From positions 53,328,746 through 53,392,745 of the forward strand of contig NC_031495.1 of assembly GCF_000237925.1 (NCBI RefSeq): a stretch of 64,000 bases of DNA, in the 5' to 3' direction. This document shows, one piece after another, positions 1-10,511 of this stretch. The position numbers were made by a program, and so were the translations under genes. Positions within the stretch are counted from its first letter, which is position 1; every line of letters begins with the position of its first letter. The notes under the pieces were generated by a model, which saw only the letters and a list, made by a program, of their open reading frames with translations, was not told the origin of the DNA and did no database searches. This DNA is from Schistosoma mansoni (taxonomy: Eukaryota > Platyhelminthes > Trematoda > Strigeidida > Schistosomatidae).

Positions 1-790
1 ATGGATTCACCATTAGGTCCCATATTGACTGACACTTTTCCCACTAGACTGAAAGGCGGTCCCTTGGCACAGCATATTGACAAGTTTTCATTTTACTGCT
101 GATATATGGAAGATACGTTCATTCTTTGTAACGACCATACTGACAGAATACAGACTTTCAAGAGATATATTGAAGTTCATCCATCTATTAAATTCACATT
201 TAAAGAAGAATAGCCTTTCTAAATGCGAGGCTTATAAGGAGAACTGATGGGTCACTAAGAAGAAAATTAAACAAGAAGACTACGTGGATTGGCCAATATA
301 AAAACTTTCTTAGTTTTGTTCGTCTACAATCTATAATGGACCTGATTAAAACACTTCATTATAGAACCAAAACCATATGCTCCCTAAATGCGCTTGAAGA
401 AGAAACAAAGGTATTGAGTAACTACCCTGAAAGAAAATGGATATCCGGAGAAATTTATAAATGAACATTTAGCCATGAAAAGAAAGCATAAGGAGGGCCT
501 AACTGTGGGCGAAATGTCTCTGTATATACGCTTACAATTTAGAGGAGATGCACCCAGAGAAATCTTAATACTAAAGTTGCACAGCTCAATCCAAAAAACG
601 TTTAATGCTGGTAAACTATAATTAGTTTTTTCCATACGTCCGATGGTCACTCTGAAATTGAAAAATAAATTACCTAAACTAGCCACCTCTCTCTGTATCA
701 ATCAATTCAAATGCTCTTATGGAGCAAGTTATACTGGCAGATGTTCTAAGAATTTGTATTTTCATGCTCTCGAGCACCTCGCGTATTACG
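1..790 (+). pseudogene. Penelope-like element RT fragment (decayed)
   Basis: The plus strand, read across several frames, gives the order of motifs expected of a Penelope-like reverse transcriptase. MDSPLGPILTD (family: GSPLGP) comes first, then YMEDTF in place of the YVDDTF catalytic box, then HPSIKFTFKEE, a WTG-like stretch (YVDWPIYKNF), and near 720-775 a CSYGASYTGRCSKN stretch ending HALEHL. The order and spacing match the RT and its C-terminal extension in this family. Several stops and frame changes interrupt it and the 5' part lies outside the window. It is a dead copy; schistosome Penelope-like elements are known. Family assignment is from remembered motifs, not a search. Confidence 0.72.
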
Positions 791-1054
791 TAATTTCTGA
801 TTTATAATTACATCATTATCTTTCTCACCCTATTGTTAACCAAATTTATTCTAATCAATAATCTCATCTAACGTATAAAGTTATTCGAGACGACACTTAA
901 TGTTAGTCATTGCCAAGATTGACGATTTCATGTTATTATACAATCCTAAATTCACATGCTGTAATTTTAAACAATGTACTTCGCTTTAAACCTGGCCACT
1001 TTTTGGATTATTTATTTGGATATGATAATTGTAGAACCTGAAGAGAATTTAATA

Positions 1055-1180
1055 GGAATAATATATTTGTAAAATCTCAGCGAATGAATTTGAAGTAAAT
1101 CCAACATTTCGCCTGGCAATCTGGTCCAAGTTCGGCGCCCAAATACTGTGAAACTATTCGCTCTAATTTAGACGAAAGTT
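1055..1180 (+). repeat. dispersed repeat, parts A then B
   Basis: Part A (about 1060-1130) and part B (about 1131-1174, around CGCCCAAATACTGTGAAACT) are adjacent here. At 9.6-9.9 kb, B is inverted, followed by A, then by an inverted A. This points to one repeat family present in two arrangements. No coding potential was seen. Confidence 0.6.
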
Positions 1181-1633
1181 CTTATATACTGAAAAGAATT
1201 TGTTGAAAACTAAAGAAAATACTGTTTACAGGGTTTTTTTCCTGGTGCTTCTTTGCAAATCCATAAATGTTTGTACAATATCTAATAATGACAATACATT
1301 ATTAAGACATTTAACAGTTAACTACAATGCATTATAATTACAATATTTTTATAAACTTTTTCCTTAAAGAAAAAAACTATTTTTTCTTAAATTCGTTCAA
1401 AAAACGTGGTAAGATTTAATGAACAGTTATGATCTTATACATCCGAAAAAGGCAAGTTTTATTCACACGATCCTAAAAATATTTCTTCGTTGGTCAATTA
1501 TAAAATAGAACATGACTTATAACTTCACTTGTGAATATACATTAACGCCTATAGACATGAATTTGTCTGTACATGATCGCTTGTGTTTGAGTGTAATAAG
1601 CAGGCGTATCAATATATTCACCTGTTTTTGGTT

Positions 1634-1635
<2 letters not shown>

Positions 1636-1671
<36 letters not shown>
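1636..1671. repeat. (TA)18 microsatellite
   Basis: Uninterrupted TA dinucleotides, about 36 bp. Confidence 0.95.
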
Positions 1672-1673
<2 letters not shown>

Positions 1674-2443
1674 AAAATTTGTTGTGAAGATGGTTCACGT
1701 TGTCACACATTTATGTGTGTATACTTGTGGTGTGGGTTACTTATATTCACATAAGTAGTAAATAACGATGGTCGGACATTAGATACATTTCAGTAGAAGA
1801 TAGATAACGAAAGAACGGTAACGAAACGCATAAACAATAATAATCGGAGACAATGAACTGATATTTGCAGAAGGAACGATCAAGATTGAGACAATAGATT
1901 AATAGTTTGCAAATTAACTATCTGCTATATGGTTCTCATATTTTACTGAGATATTCTGTAGTCTTGTACCTTAATACATTCGATTGTCTCCACTCGTGTT
2001 CTTGTTCACCACATACTTACCGTCAATAAGTATCATGATCAGAAGTTTTAGGTGAACTGAATATCATGAAGTAATGTGATAGATATTACTTTAAATTTCG
2101 AAAATGAACTTTGATATAATACAGTGTGACGATAATAATAATAAATAATCTTGACCATGAAATTTATATGGTAATTTAAAAGTAATATGAACAATAGTAA
2201 TATAGTAAGCAGAAGTGCAACTTTATTGGTCTTTGCGTAACCACTTGCATCTTTTTATCATCATTTATTGCGTAATAAGTTACTTACAAACACGTTATTG
2301 ATTTGTATTTGATTTTTTTTCAATCTGTTCACCAGATAGACTAGTGGTTCCGTTCTTTGAAAATTGATTCGTAATCAGTTTATCCATTTAATCACATTAG
2401 TTATTCTAGTTAGTCGATCCTAGTAAACTAGCAGGGAAATATT

Positions 2444-2768
2444 GTGAACCAGTGAACAACAAAGAAGCAAGATAATCACTGAGATTCAAAAAAAGAGGAC
2501 TTCGAAGAACTCTTAAATATACAAGCTCCACTGAAACTATCGGACATCGAAGTAACCACCTACACACATTCCTATAGATATCACTCCACCAACGATCGAG
2601 GAAGTCAAGATGGCCATCAGATAAATCAAGAGCGAGAAAGCCACAGGACCTGACAATATACCAGCTGAAGCACTGATGTCATACATAAACGCAACTGCAA
2701 ACACGCTCCCGTTCTTTTCAGGATGATTCAGGAGAAAGAGCAAGTGCTACTGACAGACTGAGAGGAAC
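2444..2768 (+). mobile_element. RTE-A LINE fragment (RT N-terminal part)
   Basis: Matches the RTE-A copies at 25.9-26.2 and 51.9-52.3 kb from the linker before the RT domain (FEELLN..APL) through [16 protein letters not shown] to the shared frame break before the next RT block. It has its own added stops. It is truncated at both ends, ending near 2768 where similarity stops abruptly. It lies head-on to the minus-strand copy beyond the N gap. Confidence 0.85.
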
Positions 2769-2928
2769 TAAAAATACAATACTTGAAATGGAAACGGACT
2801 GTCACAATTGAAGTAACAGAAATTAAGACAGAAAGAATGTCATTTTATAACAACCTCAAAAAGTCTCATACTAGATCTTTATCTTAAAAATATAGTCATA
2901 CAAACCAGTTCCCAAATATTTCATGTTG

Positions 2929-3128
2929 NNNNNNNNNNNNNNNNNNNNNNNNNNNNNNNNNNNNNNNNNNNNNNNNNNNNNNNNNNNNNNNNNNNNNNNN
3001 NNNNNNNNNNNNNNNNNNNNNNNNNNNNNNNNNNNNNNNNNNNNNNNNNNNNNNNNNNNNNNNNNNNNNNNNNNNNNNNNNNNNNNNNNNNNNNNNNNNN
3101 NNNNNNNNNNNNNNNNNNNNNNNNNNNN
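2929..3128. other. assembly gap (200 N)
   Basis: Exactly 200 unknown bases. It is flanked by inverted copies of the same RTE-A segment (2444-2530 and 3129-3250), a likely cause of the gap. ORFs that cross it are artefacts. Confidence 0.98.
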
Positions 3129-4520
3129 TTCGATCTCCGGTAGATTCAATGGAGCTGGTCTATTCAGCAGTTCCTCAAAGTATACTACTCATCTCATCCT
3201 CTGTACTTGAATTTCCATAATTGTCTTTCCTTCTTTGTCGTTGACTGGTCTCTCCGGTTTACTATATCTCCCTGCTAGTTTCTTCGTTGTATCATATAGT
3301 TGTTTCATATTCCCTTCTGTTGCAATTTTTTCCGCCGTCGTTGCTAGTTCTCCCATGTATTTCTGCTTGTCGGCTTTAACGCTCTCCTTCACTTGCCTGT
3401 TTGCTTCTGCGTACTGTGCTTGTACCTTGACTTTCTCTACTCGTGTTCGACTGTTGTTAATTGCTAGTTTCTTGTCCTTCGTTTCTTGAATCCTGTCCAG
3501 GGTTTCAACAAAGATCCATTCCTTGTTGTGATGCTTTTTGTGGCCCAGAACTTCCTGACACGTTAAAATTAATGCTTTTTTGATCGCTTTCCAGTTATTC
3601 TCCATCGTAGTTTCTTGTTCTTTCAGTGGATCGTGTAGAGCTTGGAACCTGTTGTTGAGAGTTATCTTGAATTGGTTGAGTTTGTTAGTATCTCGAAGGA
3701 AGGCTGTATTGAACCTTTGTAATACTGTTTGTCCAGTTTTCCAGTGTTTCTTTAGCTTCAGTCTCATATTGGCCACAATCAGGTGGTGATCAGAAGGTAT
3801 GTTAGCTCCTCTCCTTGTTTTCACATCTTACATTGTCCTTCTGAATTTCATATTGATACAAATGTGATCTATCTGGTTCTCTGTGGTGTCGTCCGATGAG
3901 ATCCATATAACTTTGTGTATGCGTTTGTGTGGAAATATTATGCTACCTATAACCAATTTGTTGAATGCACATAAATTTGCAAATCTCTCCCCATTTTCAT
4001 TTTTCTCTCCTAGTCCATGTCGTCCCATTATATCTTCATATTCTGTGTTGTCCAGCATTATAGCAACTCCCTGAGTTTGTGGAGCTATTTCCTCTTCGTG
4101 ATCGGAGTACAACAGCATCTCTCCCGTATCTAACCTTTGCTATCCAGCTTTTGTCCAATAGGTTTCACTGATTCCCAGTGCAGCCAATTTGTATCTCCTC
4201 ATTTCCATTTCTACTTGACTGGTCTTCCCGGTCTCCCACACTTTCCTGACATTCCATGTACTATAAAAGTTTTTGCTATGGTTGTTAGAAGGGTTGTTGG
4301 CCTCATGACTTCCCGAAGGATCACGGCATTTATCACGAGGCGTTATAATTCTTCCTTCAACTCGGAGGGCAAGTTTAAATGCTTTCAATTATTTATTTTG
4401 GTTAGCGTCTTTTTTGCGAGTTAGTTTTCTACGGGATGGAGTCGCTAACCCCATGCCCAATCCTTCTCCTTTATCCGGGTTGGGACCGGCAGTAACTCTA
4501 GAAGAGCTACAGGCGGAGTT
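3129..4520 (-). mobile_element. RTE-A LINE copy, 5' half (minus strand)
   Basis: Reads from a 5' end at about 4520 (start ACTCCGCCTGTAG, shared with the copies starting at 24393 and 50429) through a decayed endonuclease region to the linker before the RT, where it runs into the N gap. Endonuclease pieces include TQVEMEMRRYKLAALGISETYWT at 4140-4230 and RHGLGEKNENGERFANLCAF near 4000. A 211-codon open stretch (3824-3189) is almost the same as in the copy at 25.3 kb and ends at the same TGA. It also shares the TAA just before that stretch. An internal deletion joins GVAIML directly to the later endonuclease block. Not functional. Confidence 0.88.
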
Positions 4521-5426
4521 TTTTAAACTGCTAAATTCATTAAATTACAAGAATGTGTTACAATAGTGCATATAAGTATCACACAGCTTATTATTCTACA
4601 TTGATGAAAATATTGACTTATAATAATGGAATTCTATATCTATTCTAGATTCATAAATCAGTGTGTAACCTGATATTATGAGAGCCAGTGGCCGATCTTC
4701 ACTGCTCACACGATATTTACAGCCAATCTTAACATAGTTTACTTAGTAACTAATGAATTTTCGGATAAGTATACAACAATTTATATTTCTTACTCTACTC
4801 TAAATATACAGTTCCTACTCTATTCATTTCATTAACTGACATATGACTTCAAAATATAACTTTTTCATGACATGTCAATAATGTTAAAGCATTTGAGCGT
4901 TGATGAATGTGACTGAGATATTTAAATAATTTTCTGGGAATCATAATACAAGCATAACCTAACTAGAATTTTTTCATTTATCTAGCGAACTCAGATCACA
5001 TTTTAAGAAAAATTATCTTTTTACATAAATATAAGGCATAATTAGACAATAATCCCTAATTATAAAAAAAATGCACAAAACTGAATTTGATTAAATTGTT
5101 GACTCCTTCTTCAATGTATACAAGAGAAGGTAGGTATCATACAGATTTTTGAAAAGGCGGGTAATAAAACCTAAAATATTTTGATGCATTAATTTCATCG
5201 ACGCATTTTTTTGTCAATTAAGGAATATTCAAACATTGTTTAGTTATCATACATATTATGCATATCATTCATATTATCACACAACTATTACTAATTCGAT
5301 CAATCTATCACTTTTTGGATGTACATCATACTTTCAGTAAAAAAGTAAAAATTTAAAGAATTTCAAAAGATAAATTTTTTTTTACACATGAAGAACTTTT
5401 GTTCAAACACAATAATAAAGTGTATC
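4521..5426. other. AT-rich sequence, nothing recognised
   Basis: No ORF of note and no repeat recognised from inside the window. Confidence 0.5.
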
Positions 5427-5465
5427 TTTCGATAGTGTAATAAGAAGATGAAGATTATCAGAACT
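5427..5465 (+). repeat. 39-bp motif shared with the 63.1-kb hairpin
   Basis: The 39 bases starting TTTCGATAGTG and ending ATCAGAACT match both arms of the hairpin at 63080-63160 with a few mismatches. The bases ATG follow here, as in the hairpin loop. Function unknown. Confidence 0.75.
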
Positions 5466-5740
5466 ATGTGATATATTAGCGCAATACATTTCGAACAATC
5501 TAATCACACATATACTTGTTGTGTATCTTTTATTGAAAACGGTACAATAAATTTATAATGTATTCTTATCAAATAGTCAAATGAAATCATATAAATGAAA
5601 AATAAATAAATAAACCAAAGACCACAGTGTAAAGATTTTAACTTTTCAACGGATCTTAAAAATTATAAGTTCTGAAAACATACTACTCAACCATGTGAAA
5701 CTGAAAAATAACAATCATTTCATCCTTTCGGGCTTTCAAT

Positions 5741-5993
5741 ATCATATAGTTGAAATCATGAGTCAGTTGAAGCTAGACCACCATGGAAAACCTGGAACCA
5801 CTGGAAGGCCGTTTCATCTTATTGTGGGACTCCTCAGCAGTGAGCATCCACGATCCCGTCTCGCGAGATTCGAACCCAATACCTACCAGTCTCGCGCCAG
5901 AGCACTTATCCGATAGACCACTGAGTCAGCTGGCATCCAACGGGGTTAATGTCTAACTTGAACCAATGCACGAAATTGAGCAACCATTCACCA
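5741..5993 (-). repeat. tRNA-derived SINE with hammerhead core (copy S3)
   Basis: On the minus strand the element starts with GGTGAATGGTTGCTCAATTT. A tRNA-like part follows, with an A-box-like CTCAGTGGTCTATCGG and a B box GGGTTCGAATC, then a hammerhead-like core and a tail ending in a Watson-Crick copy of ATGAGTCAGTTGAAGC. It is closest to the copy at 8.57-8.88 kb. The layout (pol III type boxes followed by a hammerhead) is that of schistosome Sm-alpha type SINEs. Confidence 0.8.
5790..5848 (-). ncRNA. hammerhead ribozyme-like core, weakened
   Basis: Minus-strand core CTGAGGA (complement at 5831-5837), then stem II GTCC...AGAT (normally GGAC, so one pair is lost and one is wobble), GAAA, a short stem III and UUC as the cleavage triplet. 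The catalytic bases are present, but stem II is weakened in the same way as in the copy at 8751-8811. Confidence 0.6.
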
Positions 5994-6224
5994 TTCAATA
6001 TTACTTAACTAACATTAATTCATGACAAAAACGATTTTATTAAACAAGAATGAATACTTTCACCAAATTATAAATGTCAATAAATATTACCTAAATATCA
6101 TCAGTATTTTTTAGAACATTATAAATTGTAAAATTCTACTGTTTGAATATGTTATTGAATATTTAAGAACAATATAGGTAGTAGCATTTTAAAATAATCA
6201 TTATTTTCAGTATACGGTTGTGGA

Positions 6225-6500
6225 GATTGTTGAGTTTCATTGAGATCATGAACTGGTCAGTGTTAGGCCACCATTGAAAACCTGAAAGCACTGAATGCCT
6301 GCTTCGTCCTAGTACGTGGCTTCTCTGTAGTTTGCACCAACGATCTTGCAATCGGGATTCGAATCCAAGACCTTCAGTTTCGAGTGCGAACACTTAACCT
6401 CCAGACCACTGACCCAGCGTCCAACGGTTTTAATGCCTAACTTCAATCAATCGACCATATTGTGCGACCATCTTCCATTGTCTCCGGTGGATACCTTACA
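6225..6500 (-). repeat. degenerate tRNA-derived SINE (copy S4)
   Basis: Same family as the copies at 5.7, 8.6 and 9.0 kb. The B box GGATTCGAATCC (complement near 6355-6367) and the A-box region (GACCACTGACCCAGC on the plus strand) are clear. The hammerhead part has lost the CUGANGA core, so no ribozyme is expected. Confidence 0.7.
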
Positions 6501-6545
6501 TCAGACACGGTTGAACACCACTGGTCATGACTTCTCACTAAAACT

Positions 6546-7429
6546 GGTCACAAGTGAGCAGATGATGACTATAATAGTGATCCGTGTAGCATAAAATTTA
6601 TCTCCATATATGAAAAATTATTATCCCACTTAACATAGTTCATGAGTCAATGATAACAATGAAATAGTTTATGTAACTGATTATAATGTGTAGAAAAAAC
6701 GAGCTGATGATAAGATGACATGTTCAGTAGTAATTATAAAGGTTATTAGAAGCCCGATGACACAAATAAACACTTCAGCATTCAATGTAAATCAAAACGT
6801 TGAAAAAAATAAACATTAAGACTACTTGATACAAAGTTTGTGAGTAATCAATTTAAATATTCAAGTAGTTAAGTGATATACCTAAGCAATGAGCGGAAGC
6901 AAACAAAGAGTAGAAAAATTTAGTGAACTTCCGCATATTCAAGTCATGTTTCGAAGAGTGAGACAGTTAAATATGTCGTAAAATGAGAGTTATTTAAATC
7001 CACCAGAAAACACTGAAACTAGTAAAATGAAATACAATTTAAGAGTATCATATTTCAAAGAAGTTCCATTATTATGTTTAATATGGATTAAAGTGTATGA
7101 AGGAAATATGAGTATTTAAATTATCTTTATGCATTTTGGTCATGAATGACAGAAAGTATTAAACTAGAGCCAAATAGTTCTACTAACTAAGTGATGTTTA
7201 ACCATCTAAGTCTAAAATACTAAACCTGTAACTAGAAAGTTAAACCAACACTTCAGTTATCATGTACAATGTCCATTTTGTAGTTAGGCCAAAAATTTAA
7301 AAAGATTTCACTACAGTAAAACAAGGAAAAAAAGAATCCAAGGTCATTGAAGTGAATGAGAAAAATTATAGACTATTGCACACATAATCTTTTCATCTGT
7401 AGTTAAAATGTAAATTGGTGACTAATATT
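6546..7429. other. AT-rich sequence, nothing recognised
   Basis: No coding region or window-internal repeat supported. Confidence 0.5.
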
Positions 7430-7600
7430 GCAGCTGACGAGTCCCAAATAGGACGAAATGGGTATCCTGGATTTCACTGCTAGCCACTATCCATCTTTGC
7501 TTATAATGCATTTGAATTAAGGCTATATCGAGGCACAGTATGCACATAAGCCAATCAGAGACTGATCAATTGCAGTCCTAAACATCAATGGTAAGATTCA
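7430..7600 (+). repeat. Sm-alpha-like repeat fragment with hammerhead core
   Basis: Contains CTGACGA (7434-7440), stem II GTCC/GGAC with loop CAAATA (7441-7454), GAAA (7455-7458) and a TATC cleavage region followed by CTGGATTTCACTGC (7467-7480). This is nearly the published schistosome Sm-alpha hammerhead, where CUGGAUUCCACUGC follows the cleavage site. The 5' strand of stem I is mostly lost (only CAG pairs with CTG), so the copy looks 5'-truncated and probably inactive. Downstream sequence to about 7600 appears to belong to the same repeat. Confidence 0.75.
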
Positions 7601-8062
7601 AACAAACAATACTAAGTGAATTTAACATAAAACTTAGTTTATAAAGTATGGTTGTTTGATATAATACAGATGAACTGTCACTGAAGGATGACTACGATAA
7701 ATGACAAGGCGATACCTGTGGGAAAATAATGCAAACTGTAATTAAAAATATTAAAAAGCCTTAAAATACAAAAAAAATAAACTCGCAATTATCTACAAAA
7801 TAATTGAAATGTTAAAGAATTATGGAATATCATATACGTAATTCCCTTGATAAATGCATTACAACATACAACTTGTAAACACATGATCTTCAAATAAAAT
7901 CATAACTGTTTCATTCAATTTATTGGGGTCACACTTCAATTAACATATAGCAACCATCCTACAATCAATTTCGATTATGGTTAATTTTGGTTAAGCCATT
8001 TTTATTAACTTACTTAACAGACATCGTCATTTGGATAATAACAATTTGCATATTCTTTGTAC
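7601..8062. other. AT-rich sequence, nothing recognised
   Basis: No gene or repeat supported. Confidence 0.5.
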
Positions 8063-8390
8063 TGTTATGACCACTAGAACACATGACACTCTAGCCAAAA
8101 TGTTGATTGCTTAAGTATCATTAGATGACTCGAACTCCTCCCCATATATGTATGCACGCAAATCCTATTATCAGCTGTGCCCTTATTCAAGTTGACTATA
8201 AATTGCCAATGTAATTGCTTGCTGCTCGCTCGCTGATATTCGCTCAGGTGCTGGTAGCTTTTTGGCCTTAGTTATTTGACAATAAACTGTAGTTGCTGAT
8301 TCTCTTTGCCTTCTGATTTTATGCACCGTTAAGATTGGTATTATAACGGTTATCAAGGTGAACGATTAGCGAAGCACGGCATTACAAACA
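8063..8390 (+). mobile_element. probable solo LTR of an LTR retrotransposon (fossil)
   Basis: A 328-bp block begins TGTTATGACC and ends TTACAAACA (TG...CA). It is clearly less AT-rich than its surroundings, with a TATA-like ACTATAAAT at about 8198 and AATAAA near 8281. Length and layout resemble the LTRs of the schistosome gypsy-type element Boudicca, whose LTR I recall as about 328 bp; identity was not checked. No internal element sequence flanks it. Target duplications are not clear, which suggests an old insertion. Confidence 0.45.
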
Positions 8391-8566
8391 TATAACGCTC
8401 AAGTAAATGGTAATTTAAGATACCCAATATATAATATCAAATATCTTAATTAGGCACCGATAAATATTAAAAAAACAATGATTTAACATAATTGTAACCA
8501 ATTTTCCTGAATTTTTGATTTAGTATATTCCGTTACAGCTTATAGAAATAATCAAATAAAATAAAT

Positions 8567-8880
8567 GAGATTATGAGTCAATTGAAGCTAGACCACCATG
8601 GAAAACCTGGAAGCACTGGTGAATGGTTGCTCAATTTCGTGCATTGGTTCAAGTTAGACATTAACACCGGACGGCTCAGTGGTCTATCAGTTAAGTGTTC
8701 TGGCGCGAGATTGGTAGGTCCTGGGTTCGAATCTCGCGAGACGGGATCGTGGATGCTCACTGCTGAGGAGTCCCACAATAAGATGAAACGGCCTTCCAGT
8801 GGTTCCAGGTTTTCCTAGGAGGTGACGGTGCAACGGACTCATGATCCTCAACTATATAAAATTACTAAAATCTCCACAAA
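8567..8880 (+). repeat. tRNA-derived SINE with hammerhead, inverted 5' extension (copy S2)
   Basis: The body (8617-8880) has the SINE 5' sequence, an A-box-like GCTCAGTGGTCTATC (8673), B box GGGTTCGAATC (8723), a hammerhead-like core and an AT-rich tail. In front of it, 8573-8620 is the reverse complement of the element's own post-hammerhead region (8793-8840), so the transcript could fold back on itself. It shares the weakened stem II with the copy at 5.74 kb. Confidence 0.82.
8751..8811 (+). ncRNA. hammerhead ribozyme-like core, weakened
   Basis: CTGAGGA at 8763-8769 and GAAA at 8784-8787, with stem I TCACTG pairing with CAGTGG (one wobble or mismatch). Stem II is GTCC against AGAT, which loses a pair, and the triplet before cleavage is TTC. 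The core is complete but stem II is poor. Confidence 0.6.
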
Positions 8881-9013
8881 ACCCCCTTCTGAAAATAAAT
8901 GTTAGAAATATTTGACTATTTTTATTTGTTAAAATAATCATATGTCAACATTAAAAAACTGAAATGTCAATCTAAATTTTATAGTTCAAACGTTTATTCT
9001 CTGATGACATTGG

Positions 9014-9285
9014 TGAATGGTTGCTCAATTTCGTGAATCAGTTGAAGTTAGAAATTAACACCGTTGGATGCCAGCTCAGTGGTCTATCGGTTAAGGGCTT
9101 CGGCTCGAAACCGGTAGGTCCTGGGTTCGAATCCCGCGAGAGTGGGTTCGTGGACGCGCACTGCTGAGGAGTCCCATAATAGGACGAAACGGCCGTCCAG
9201 TGCTTCCAGGTTTTCCATGGTAGTCTAGCTTCAATAGACTCATGATCTCAACTCTATAAAAATACTAAAATCTCCACAAAACCCC
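9014..9285 (+). repeat. tRNA-derived SINE with intact hammerhead (copy S1)
   Basis: Starts near GGTGAATGGTTGCTCAATTT. It has an A-box-like GCTCAGTGGTCTATCGG (9073-9089), a B box GGGTTCGAATCCC (9123-9135), a hammerhead (9150-9212) and a tail ending in the family's AAAATCTCCACAAAACC. This is the best-preserved SINE of the window. The tRNA-like part is a pol III promoter remnant, not a tRNA gene, as it lacks a closed acceptor stem. Confidence 0.85.
9150..9212 (+). ncRNA. type I hammerhead ribozyme, complete core
   Basis: Stem I GCACTG (9158-9163) pairs fully with CAGTGC (9198-9203). Beyond an internal loop, TGGA (9151-9154) pairs with TCCA (9205-9208). The core CTGAGGA is at 9164-9170. Stem II GTCC (9171-9174) pairs with GGAC (9182-9185). 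GAAA is at 9186-9189. Stem III is minimal (C9190-G9195 plus the A-U pair) and GTC (9195-9197) is the cleavage triplet, so cleavage is predicted after C9197. All conserved hammerhead core bases are present. The very short stem III is typical of schistosome and retrozyme hammerheads, which often work as dimers. Activity is inferred, not shown. Confidence 0.82.
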
Positions 9286-9617
9286 TTCTGAAAATAATTA
9301 AAGTGCTTACTATTTCCTTTGTAAATGAAATACGTTTTCATTAGAATAGATTCTATAATATACATATGGTACATATCATCTAAGATTTTACCAATATGAC
9401 ATTCACTATGTAAGGAGATACTATTCTATGTAACATAAAATTATAATTATAAAAAATACAATTTTTTGTCAAATATTGTGTCAATTTACAGAGTTATAAT
9501 GTCAGTAAATAACAGTTGTACTTGATGACAACAAAAGTCGCAACGAAAACGTGTTTACCTACTTCATTATTGAACTGATAAAAATAATGCTTTAATATGA
9601 TTGATTTTCATATAGGG

Positions 9618-9861
9618 ACTTCCGTCTAAATTCGATCGAATAGTTTTACAGTATTTGGGCGCCGAGTTGATGTGAGACATTAAGAAGGAAAAATATATTT
9701 GTAAGATCTAAGAGAATGAATTTAAAGTAAGTCCAACCTTCAACCTGACAATCTAGCTCAATCTTTTTCAAGGAAATATAATCAAACATCAAAATTATCG
9801 AATATTTGATAACGTTAGATTTACTTCAAATTCATTCTCTGAGATTTTACAAATACATTCC
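9618..9861. repeat. rearranged A/B repeat with inverted arms
   Basis: Part B is inverted at about 9618-9664 and part A is direct at 9691-9760. Most of A is repeated inverted at 9811-9861, giving arms of about 45 bp around a spacer of about 65 bp. The direct A-B arrangement is at 1055-1180. This may be a fold-back or MITE-like element; no transposase was seen. Confidence 0.6.
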
Positions 9862-9869
9862 TCCTCCGT

Positions 9870-10511
9870 AATGGTTGATTGTCATATGAGGTATCGTTTT
9901 TTTAACTAACAGAGATTTTTCATTTCAATAAAGGAAAATCTTTCTATCACCGTAACCCACATAATTGGGTATAAATGTATTAGATAGTTATCAAACCAAA
10001 TTACACGAAGTTAACAAGGGGAAAAGTATCAAGAATTAAAGTATTACGAGAATCATTAGAGTTATTCAATAAAACAATGTATCTTGTATTATTCGAGACA
10101 AAAAGATGATAAGCTTATTGACCTGTTAAATCTAAACTATTAAATTTCAAGTTATCAGTAGAAATCACTATCAAGTTATTAGTAAGTAATCTTTAAGAGA
10201 GCAAATTGTTTAATGCTCCATAGTCTAAAAAACAACCCTTAAAGATTAAGTAGTTCAGTAGCATCATTTAAGGGTTCTACCATAGAATCTATGAATTTAA
10301 AACAATTAGGCTTTCTTGTATATACTATCAAGAGTAAAAGCTTAGAAAAATACACCTTATTGATCTGCTTATTCTGACTAAGGTTAAATTTAAACTTAAA
10401 AATAGTGTCATTTATTTTGAACGGATCAAAAATTGAAAATTATGACTGAATTGAAAATTAAGTAATTATACAAATAAACTCAAGAAATTGCAATTTGTCA
10501 GTATGGGATTG
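9870..10511. other. AT-rich sequence, nothing recognised
   Basis: No coding region or repeat supported. Confidence 0.5.

Larger units (their letters stand above)
791..2443. other. AT-rich intergenic stretch
   Basis: No coding region is supported here. It contains the tail of the Penelope-like remnant, a two-part repeat at 1055-1180 that recurs rearranged at 9.6-9.9 kb, and a (TA)n run at 1636-1671. A short ORF at 1512-1754 only reads through the TA run. Confidence 0.6.

Noticed and set aside
1512-1754. 80-codon ORF
   Set aside because: The middle is translation of the TA microsatellite; no family or splice context.
2871-3210. ORFs on both strands across the N gap
   Set aside because: They exist only because N codons are read as open.
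9073-9140. tRNA gene
   Set aside because: It has A- and B-box-like sequences but no closed acceptor stem, and it is repeated with the hammerhead as part of a SINE.
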